This document shows, one piece after another, positions 31,269-36,074 of a stretch of DNA of 36,074 nt. Location: the NCBI RefSeq assembly GCF_946404925.1, contig NZ_CAMJFM010000025.1, positions 1-36,074 on the forward strand. Reading direction: 5' to 3'. The stretch comes from an uncultured Prevotella sp. Lineage in GTDB: Bacteria > Bacteroidota > Bacteroidia > Bacteroidales > Bacteroidaceae. The first letter of the stretch is position 1, and every line of letters starts with the position of its first letter. Under the pieces are notes generated by a model. The model ran no database searches. It saw only the letters and a program-made list of their open reading frames with translations, and was not told the origin of the DNA. The position numbers and the translations under genes were made by a program.

Positions 31269-31889
31269 TTACTCCTTGATGGTAATGACCAGCGACATGT
31301 CGCAGTTCTTCAGAATCTCGACCATGTGGTCTTCGTCGAAGGCGATGCAACCGCCGGTGTAGGTTTTGATGCCCTTCACATAGATGAAGATGGCACTGCC
31401 TTTGGGATAGACGCACTCCTTGTTGAAGTCGGTGGCGATACCGTAGTTGTATTGCGGTTGGTAGGAGTACATCTCCTCGCCCTTGCATTCGTGGCCGAGG
31501 GTAGCGGCATCAATAATCTTATTGTAGTACTCACAATCCTCGTCGCAGGCATAGGTGGTGGACGTCACGTCGATGTAGGGCATCGTGGTACCGGGATTGG
31601 GCTTAATACCAAAAGCGCTCAGCGGATGCAGCGTGCCTACAGGCGTTTTACCATCGCCCTCGCCAGTCTTGCCGAGTCCGTTCTTGCCTACATACACGTT
31701 GGTGGTGAAGAGCACTTTGCCATCAATCGTCAGTCGGGCCTTGGCAGCACTACCCTGCACGTCGTAGATTTCAAGCAGTTGACCTTTCTCTGCTATGGGG
31801 TTATCAACGCTGTCGGCTGTACACGATGTAAAAAGGGATGAGCCGCAGATCAACACTGCGGCCATCACCATTATGAGTTTCTTTGTCAT
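31269..31889 (-). CDS. L,D-transpeptidase-like (YkuD/COG3786) lipoprotein with His to Tyr change
   Basis: This 206-residue lipoprotein (FTSC, Cys23) carries a YkuD-type domain of the branch that uses a T-x-GC-x-A motif: GKTGEGDGKTPVGTLHPLSAFG, YNYGIATDFN, GSAIFIY and YTGGCIAFDEDHMVEIL. The nucleophilic Cys is present (181), but the usual catalytic His of GSAIFLH is Tyr (170). L,D-transpeptidases crosslink or trim peptidoglycan or tether proteins to it. With the His missing, activity is doubtful. It lies 34 bp after the binding-protein gene and shares the MTKKL start and the Cys-x-x-x-(S)-DNP pattern with it. Confidence 0.8.
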   Translation of the reverse strand: MTKKLIMVMAAVLICGSSLFTSCTADSVDNPIAEKGQLLEIYDVQGSAAKARLTIDGKVLFTTNVYVGKNGLGKTGEGDGKTPVGTLHPLSAFGIKPNPGTTMPYIDVTSTTYACDEDCEYYNKIIDAATLGHECKGEEMYSYQPQYNYGIATDFNKECVYPKGSAIFIYVKGIKTYTGGCIAFDEDHMVEILKNCDMSLVITIKE

Positions 31890-31923
31890 ATTATACCTTA
31901 TTTATAATATACGTTTCGACTTA

Positions 31924-33588
31924 TTAATTCACCTTCGTCCACTTCACGCTCTGCTGGAAGGTTGTGCCATCAGCATTCTGGCGCAGGGCGGTCCACAGCA
32001 TTTGGCCATCGGCGATGGAGTTTATTTCCCACCACTCGCGTTGTTCAGCTGTGCCAGCGTCCTTCCACCGGGTGGCCAGCAGCGTGCCATCCACGAAGTA
32101 GTTCTGGAACTCGCGCGTCGTCATGGCCTCCCACTCGCCGCCATTAGTCTTGCGGTAGAAGTTGTACGTGCCGTCGGCCTTGAACTCGAGGCGCGCGTTG
32201 GCGTCGTTATTGGTCTCGCCGCCGGTGATGGCCTGGCACTCCCACAAGCCGAGGATGGCCTCGCTGTAGTCGGCAGTCAGCTTGACGTTGCGGATGAATT
32301 CATCTTTTGTATCCACAATAATGCCGTTAACAGTGGCGGTCAACTTGCGGTTAGCAGTGAACTCGCTACCGCTAATGGTGGTGATGATGAGCTCCTCCAT
32401 AGTGATCACATTGTCATCGGGATGGCTGGTGACAGTCACCTTATTGCCGTCGATATCCACGGCGACTTCCATTTTATTAAGCCAGTGCGCCCCAATTACC
32501 GGATTGGCGTTGAACGAAGCGCTTATGTATGCCTTGGCAGTGGAGACGAAGGTGATGGCCTTTTGGTTGTTAGTCAGCACGGGTTGGTCGTCCACCTCCG
32601 CCGTCATCCACTTGCCGATAATCTTCTCGCTGAGTCCTTCGATGACGGGGAGCTGCTTGTCGTAGAAGTCGAGGAATGGCTTGACATTTTCATCGTCGAG
32701 GTTGAAGGCGGTGATGTAGAATGTGGGCACCATTTCGCCCTGCTTGGCATTAGCGATGATGGCATCTACAGCCTTGCGAGCCATGTCGAACGTGTTCTGT
32801 GCCATGATGCCACGCAGACAGGGGCTGCCGGCGATGAGTTCGTCGAGGAACTCGCCATAGACATCAAACGTATAAACGCGCTTGCCTGCGGCTTTCAGCA
32901 TCGGCAGGGCATCAACCAGATCGTTGCCGTTGAAGAACACGAAGTCGTCGAAATCATCGAGCACAGCCTGTACCTCATCATTGCATTTTTCGGCCACCTG
33001 ATAGACCGTGGCATTAGGCTTCAGAGCCTTGAATGCTTCGGCACGTTCAATGCCCGGACTGCCCTTCATGGCAAACACGGCCACGCGGTCAGCAGCCACA
33101 TTTTCGGCCATGGCCTCACCTGCTGCCGTATTGTCGGTACCGAAATAAGGACTGGATGCAAGCGGGCTGGTGGCCTTGACAGGCGAGTCGACGATGATGA
33201 CGGGTATGCCCAGTTCCTCAGCCAGTGCTGCTACCTCAGCCTCAGCACTCTCTCCGTTAGGACCGTAGCTGGGTGTAAAGATGATACCTCTGAGTTTCCT
33301 GATGTCCTGCTTACGGAGATCGGCCACAGCAGCCACCTGCTCCTGGTAGGCAGTCTCATTAGTAGTAGAATAATAGAAGCCAACGAAATCCTTCTCCTTA
33401 CAAGTTTCGCGGAACGATTTCTCTATCTGCTGGAAATAGCCTATATTACCGTTCTTAACGATCATGGCGATACTCGATGCACCAGTCATGCCGTCAACAG
33501 GGTTATCGGAATTAGTACAAGCATTGAACACAAATGCGCCGCAAAACAGGGCAGCGGTCTTAGCCCATTGTAATAGTTTCTTAGTCAT
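31924..33588 (-). CDS. Periplasmic-binding-domain lipoprotein fused to two lipocalin-like domains
   Basis: With the ATG at 33588 the protein has 554 residues; a start 9 nt earlier would be TTG. A lipoprotein signal ends FNAC (Cys24), followed by TNSDNPVDG. Residues of about 40-310 form a LacI/RbsB-type binding fold (IAMIVKNGNIGYFQQIEKSF, GIIFTPSYGPNGES, IPVIIVDSPV, FGTDNTAAGEAMA, YTFDVYGEF, GIMAQNTFDMARKAV). Two lipocalin-like segments follow, each opening with a G-x-W motif (IIGKW near 327 and ILGLW near 446). There is no transporter gene nearby, so it may be a surface or periplasmic sensor rather than an uptake protein. It is first in a four-gene operon under palindrome copy 4. Confidence 0.82.
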   Translation of the reverse strand: MTKKLLQWAKTAALFCGAFVFNACTNSDNPVDGMTGASSIAMIVKNGNIGYFQQIEKSFRETCKEKDFVGFYYSTTNETAYQEQVAAVADLRKQDIRKLRGIIFTPSYGPNGESAEAEVAALAEELGIPVIIVDSPVKATSPLASSPYFGTDNTAAGEAMAENVAADRVAVFAMKGSPGIERAEAFKALKPNATVYQVAEKCNDEVQAVLDDFDDFVFFNGNDLVDALPMLKAAGKRVYTFDVYGEFLDELIAGSPCLRGIMAQNTFDMARKAVDAIIANAKQGEMVPTFYITAFNLDDENVKPFLDFYDKQLPVIEGLSEKIIGKWMTAEVDDQPVLTNNQKAITFVSTAKAYISASFNANPVIGAHWLNKMEVAVDIDGNKVTVTSHPDDNVITMEELIITTISGSEFTANRKLTATVNGIIVDTKDEFIRNVKLTADYSEAILGLWECQAITGGETNNDANARLEFKADGTYNFYRKTNGGEWEAMTTREFQNYFVDGTLLATRWKDAGTAEQREWWEINSIADGQMLWTALRQNADGTTFQQSVKWTKVN

Positions 33589-33628
33589 GTCAGTCAAATA
33601 ATTAAATTGTTGTAATAATATCTGTTTG

Positions 33629-33636
33629 CAAATATA
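33629..33636 (-). promoter_or_regulatory. Promoter of the binding-protein/transpeptidase-like operon (-7 box)
   Basis: TATATTTG on the minus strand in the shared block TTTTTTTCTTATATTTGC, 40 nt before the ATG at 33588. It excludes no start codon but fits the shorter protein. Confidence 0.65.
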
Positions 33637-33668
33637 AGAAAAAAAGTAGCAAGTTCAAAGAAAAAGCA

Positions 33669-33702
33669 TGCACGCATTTGGGTCACCTACCAAATACGTG
33701 CA
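33669..33702 (-). promoter_or_regulatory. Palindromic element, copy 4 (before the binding-protein operon)
   Basis: In gene orientation TGCACGTATTTGG and CCAAATGCGTGCA flank 8 nt (taggtgac), 32 nt upstream of the -7 box. TTTTCTT follows GTGCAT after 3 nt. It lies in a divergent spacer in which no gene ends, so terminating an upstream gene is not an obvious role for this copy. Confidence 0.75.
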
Positions 33703-33761
33703 ACTTTTGTGATTCGACGAACTATATTAATGGCCTTCTAGTGTAATTATCTGAATAAAAG

Positions 33762-33792
33762 TTTGCTTGGGTTGATATTTTTTGTAACTTTG
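33762..33792 (+). promoter_or_regulatory. Promoter of the PCMD lipoprotein gene
   Basis: TTTG at 33762-33765 and TAACTTTG at 33785-33792, 19 nt apart, form a good Bacteroidetes -33/-7 pair, 46 nt before the ATG. Palindrome copy 4 is about 80 nt upstream of this -7 box, not at the spacing seen elsewhere. Confidence 0.65.
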
Positions 33793-33838
33793 TCGGCAGA
33801 AACCTATTTACAGACAATATTAACCTAAAGACAAAAGA

Positions 33839-35020
33839 ATGAGAAAAGTTACATTGAGACAAATGTTTCTTGCGCTGCCGATGATTTTGGGCTTGGCATC
33901 GTGTATCAAGGACGAGGCTCCGAATAAGGAGTGCGACATTGAAAGTGCATGGATTGAGGGAGCAGAGTATGAACAGTATTTCTATCAGACTACCGAGATG
34001 CGAAAAGAAATCAGCTCGGCTGAGACCAATATCATCTTCTCTGTGCGCTCGCTCATCTCGCTATCGAAACAGATTCCATTGAACTTCAAGATTACCGATG
34101 GAGCTACTATTGAACCTGCAAATGGTTCAATGCAGGATTTTACGAATGGTACAGTAACTTACACTGTGACCTCGGAGGACGGCAAGTGGAATCGAATATA
34201 TAACGTTACTTTCCAGGAATCGCCGTTGCCTGTACAGAAGTTCAGTTTCGAGAATGTTGAGACTCGTTCGGAGATGACCATGCTTGGCGGTACCAACGAG
34301 ATGCATGTATTCTATGAGGTAACGCCCAGTTCTGGTGAACCAAACTATTGTTGGGCCACAGGTAATCCCGGATCGGCACTCACCATGAATGGTGCAAAAC
34401 CAGAGGAGTTCCCTTCATATTCTGCTACCGATGGCAAAGTGGGCAGATGTGTTTGTCTTAACACCCAGTCGGCAGGTGTCATGGGCGAATGGATGCAGAA
34501 ACCTATCGCCGCCGGAAGCTTGTTCTTAGGTAAGTTCGTTATCGATTATGTATTGTCGGATGCTCTAAAATCAACACAATTCGGTGTGCCCAACAGCAAA
34601 GAGCCAGTGCGTATTACTGGCTGGTACAAGTATAAGCCCGGTGAGAAATTTACCGATAAGGATATGAATGTATATCCCGATCGTACTGACGAGGCCAGCA
34701 TCTATGCGGTGTATTATCGCAATACCAACGACCGGGGCGAAAGCTTCGTTCTTGATGGTCATGATGTAGAAGACCTCGACAAGGTGCTGGACAATCCACA
34801 AGTGTATAAGGTGGCTCGTGTGGCATCGTTGCCTGCCACCGACACGTGGACGCAGTGGGAGATGTTTTTCGATGGCCGTGATGCCCCCGACGACATCGTT
34901 GCCGCCCAGGGCTGCAATCTGGCTCTGGTCTTCTCCTCGAGCAAGAGAGGGGCACAGTTCGAGGGAGCCATCGGCAGCACGCTCTATGTAGATGAGGTAG
35001 AAGTATCGTATGAAAAATAA
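33839..35020 (+). CDS. PCMD-domain surface lipoprotein
   Basis: This 393-residue lipoprotein (LASC, Cys22) continues IKDEAPNKECDI, acidic after Cys as in surface lipoproteins. Residues of about 30-130 look like a beta-sandwich domain (IIFSVRSLISL, TVTYTVTSEDGKWNRIYNVTF). The C-terminal part (about 135-393) matches the putative carbohydrate metabolism domain (PCMD) type: FSFENVE, NYCWATGNPG, ITGWYKYKPG, SIYAVYYRN, WTQWEMFFDGR and STLYVDEVEVSY. A role in glycan or other ligand binding at the cell surface is inferred from the family. It lies 17 bp before a beta-barrel gene with which it is probably cotranscribed and may form a partner pair. Confidence 0.8.
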   Translation: MRKVTLRQMFLALPMILGLASCIKDEAPNKECDIESAWIEGAEYEQYFYQTTEMRKEISSAETNIIFSVRSLISLSKQIPLNFKITDGATIEPANGSMQDFTNGTVTYTVTSEDGKWNRIYNVTFQESPLPVQKFSFENVETRSEMTMLGGTNEMHVFYEVTPSSGEPNYCWATGNPGSALTMNGAKPEEFPSYSATDGKVGRCVCLNTQSAGVMGEWMQKPIAAGSLFLGKFVIDYVLSDALKSTQFGVPNSKEPVRITGWYKYKPGEKFTDKDMNVYPDRTDEASIYAVYYRNTNDRGESFVLDGHDVEDLDKVLDNPQVYKVARVASLPATDTWTQWEMFFDGRDAPDDIVAAQGCNLALVFSSSKRGAQFEGAIGSTLYVDEVEVSYEK

Positions 35021-35023
35021 TCA

Positions 35024-35030
35024 AGGAGGA
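35024..35030 (+). promoter_or_regulatory. Strong Shine-Dalgarno of the beta-barrel gene
   Basis: AGGAGGA lies 7 nt before the ATG at 35038, between the PCMD gene stop and the beta-barrel start. It is one of only two canonical sites I saw in the window. Confidence 0.65.
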
Positions 35031-35037
35031 CCGGACA

Positions 35038-35799
35038 ATGAAGAATAGCATCGCATACACCATATTTATTATAGCAGCATCCGTGTTTACCGGCAGTCGT
35101 GCTCAGGCTGGCACGCTCGACAGTTTGCAAGTCAAGGCCCGTGTGGGCTACAACATCGGCGGCACAACACCCATTCCGCTGCCCGAAACCATACGCAGCA
35201 TAGAAAGCTACAATCTTACACCATCGTTTATGGTGGGGTTCGATGCTATACTGCCACTCACTCAGCAGTGGGGCATTACCGCCAGCCTGCGTTTTGAGAA
35301 CAAGGGCATGAAGGCTACAGTAACCACAAAGGCATACTTTATGGAAGTGGTAAAAGGCGACCAGAAGATGGCAGGTCTCTTTACAGGCCATGTAGAGCAG
35401 GAGGTAAAGCAGTGGATGCTGACTGTTCCCGTGATGGCTACGTTAAAGCTGAGTAACAAGGTGATGCTCAAGGGTGGCCCCTACGTTTCGTTCCTGCTGA
35501 ACAAGGGGTTCAGCGGCATTGCCTCGGATGGTTACCTGCGAAAAGACAGTCCAACAGGAGCTAAGATCCTGATGGGCAATCGTGAAGGCGAATGGGCTAC
35601 CTACGACTTCGACGACGACATGCGCAGCGTGCAGTTTGGTATAGGCATTGGTGTAGACTGGCAGCTACACAAACGTATAGGTTTGATGGCCGACTTGAAC
35701 TGGGGCCTGACCGGCATCTTCCCCGGCGATTTCAAGACCGTAGAGCAGCCCCTCTATCCCGTCTATGGAACCATTGGCGTGTTCTACAGGCTAAAGTAA
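35038..35799 (+). CDS. Outer-membrane beta-barrel protein (PorT-like family)
   Basis: This 253-residue protein has a signal peptide (MKNSIAYTIFIIAASVFTGSRAQA) and then alternating strands such as VKARVGYNIGGTTPIPLPETI, FMVGFDAILPLTQQWGITASLRFENKG and VMLKGGPYVSFLLNKGF, ending IGVFYRLK. This is the pattern of the outer-membrane beta-barrel family with about eight to ten strands (GTIGVFYRLK as last strand). It follows the PCMD lipoprotein gene and is preceded by a strong ribosome-binding site. A joint role in surface ligand handling is inference. No terminator of its own was clear before the rRNA-operon terminator at 35981. Confidence 0.85.
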   Translation: MKNSIAYTIFIIAASVFTGSRAQAGTLDSLQVKARVGYNIGGTTPIPLPETIRSIESYNLTPSFMVGFDAILPLTQQWGITASLRFENKGMKATVTTKAYFMEVVKGDQKMAGLFTGHVEQEVKQWMLTVPVMATLKLSNKVMLKGGPYVSFLLNKGFSGIASDGYLRKDSPTGAKILMGNREGEWATYDFDDDMRSVQFGIGIGVDWQLHKRIGLMADLNWGLTGIFPGDFKTVEQPLYPVYGTIGVFYRLK

Positions 35800-35854
35800 G
35801 AGTGGGCAGATACAATACAAGTTGTTGAAATGGCTTCAACACCTCGCTCAAACG

Positions 35855-35970
35855 TCTCGAACAACTCGTTCAGATAATCCCTTACCCCCCATAGGAGCCG
35901 TCTGAACAACTCGTAGATACTATCCGGACGGCACGTAGAGACTATCTGAACAACTTATAGATGACTCGGA
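35855..35970. repeat. Three degenerate direct repeats (TCTGAACAACTCGTAGAT type)
   Basis: Related 26-27-bp units start at 35855, 35901 and 35945 with the common core GAACAACT(C/T). Each ends in a form of GATAATCC/ACTATCCGG/GACTCGG. The stretch 35800-35980 between the beta-barrel stop and the rRNA terminator has no gene. A small GTTGAA-atggc-TTCAAC hairpin lies at 35824-35840. Confidence 0.6.
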
Positions 35971-35980
35971 TAATTAGAAA

Positions 35981-36022
35981 TGAAAAAGCCCCGAGGAAAT
36001 TAATCCTCGAGGCTTTTCTTTT
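35981..36022 (-). terminator. Terminator of the rRNA operon
   Basis: On the minus strand AAAAGCCTCGAGGA pairs with TCCTCGGGGCTTTT around TTAATT; the single non-Watson-Crick pair is U.G in this orientation only. TTTTTCA follows. It lies just downstream of the 5S rRNA 3' end and could also stop plus-strand transcripts. Confidence 0.85.
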
Positions 36023-36028
36023 AAAAAA

Positions 36029-36074
36029 GACGGCGGCTTCCTACTCTCCCGCATTGCATTGCAGTACCATCGGC
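36029..36074 (-). rRNA. 5S rRNA, 3' part, cut by the window edge
   Basis: On the minus strand the sequence contains GCGGGAGAGTAGGAAGCCGC, the conserved 3' end of 5S rRNA, and runs off the right edge. The exact 3' end is uncertain by a few bases. It marks the end of an rRNA operon read leftward. Confidence 0.85.

Noticed and set aside
31795..33573. Long plus-strand frame of 592 codons opposite the binding-protein gene
   Set aside because: The minus-strand frame has a lipoprotein signal, recognisable domains and a promoter; the plus-strand frame has none and is a compositional shadow.
33589..33597. Extended start of the binding-protein lipoprotein at TTG 33597
   Set aside because: The ATG at 33588 gives MTKKLL, the same opening as the next lipoprotein gene, and a better signal peptide.
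35855..35970. CRISPR-like array
   Set aside because: Only three degenerate units with differing ends; no cas genes.

Overview
The window is chromosomal DNA of a Bacteroidota bacterium, most likely order Bacteroidales and close to Prevotellaceae. The reasons are a complete type IX secretion core cluster (porP-porK-porL-porM-porN), many promoters of the Bacteroidetes form TAnnTTTG, few Shine-Dalgarno sequences, an rpsU-xerC-hpf-tRNA gene order, and a PCMD-type lipoprotein. The right edge enters a 5S rRNA gene read on the minus strand.

Layout. 1-1830: tRNA-Tyr (cut by the edge), tRNA-Thr, hpf, xerC and rpsU, all minus. 1870-2144: gene-free DNA full of short inverted repeats. 2145-15600: housekeeping genes: aminopeptidase P, malate dehydrogenase with a gamma-carbonic anhydrase, a gltX-waaA-metallophosphoesterase operon, a PgpH-like HD phosphodiesterase, a FadL-type porin and priA. 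15646-22349: a small beta-barrel protein and the type IX secretion genes. A terminator-like hairpin overlaps the GTG start of porP. 22375-23752: a DUF2795 protein, a cobalamin adenosyltransferase and a shortened methyltransferase relative.

23800-33800 is the unusual part. A membrane-spanning TPR-AraC regulator is followed by a free-standing copy of its DNA-binding domain. Next comes a three-gene operon: a 52-aa protein, an S66 peptidase homologue and a GH3 homologue. Two minus-strand units of envelope proteins follow: a metallophosphoesterase lipoprotein, and a binding-protein lipoprotein with an L,D-transpeptidase-like lipoprotein, a mini-lipoprotein and a methyltransferase. Four near-identical 34-bp palindromes each lie 29-32 nt upstream of the -7 box of one of these transcription units, which suggests one locus-wide regulon. 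Three of its 'enzymes' lack residues their families need: S66 has Ser to Gly and His to Ser, GH3 has lost all three nucleotide-binding motifs and its C-terminal domain, and the L,D-transpeptidase has His to Tyr. I infer an envelope-related system built partly on pseudoenzymes; its function is unknown.

33839-36074: a PCMD lipoprotein with an outer-membrane barrel, a short direct-repeat region, the rRNA-operon terminator and the 3' end of 5S rRNA. Short repeat elements also sit in frame inside three conserved genes (aminopeptidase P, metallophosphoesterase and waaA).
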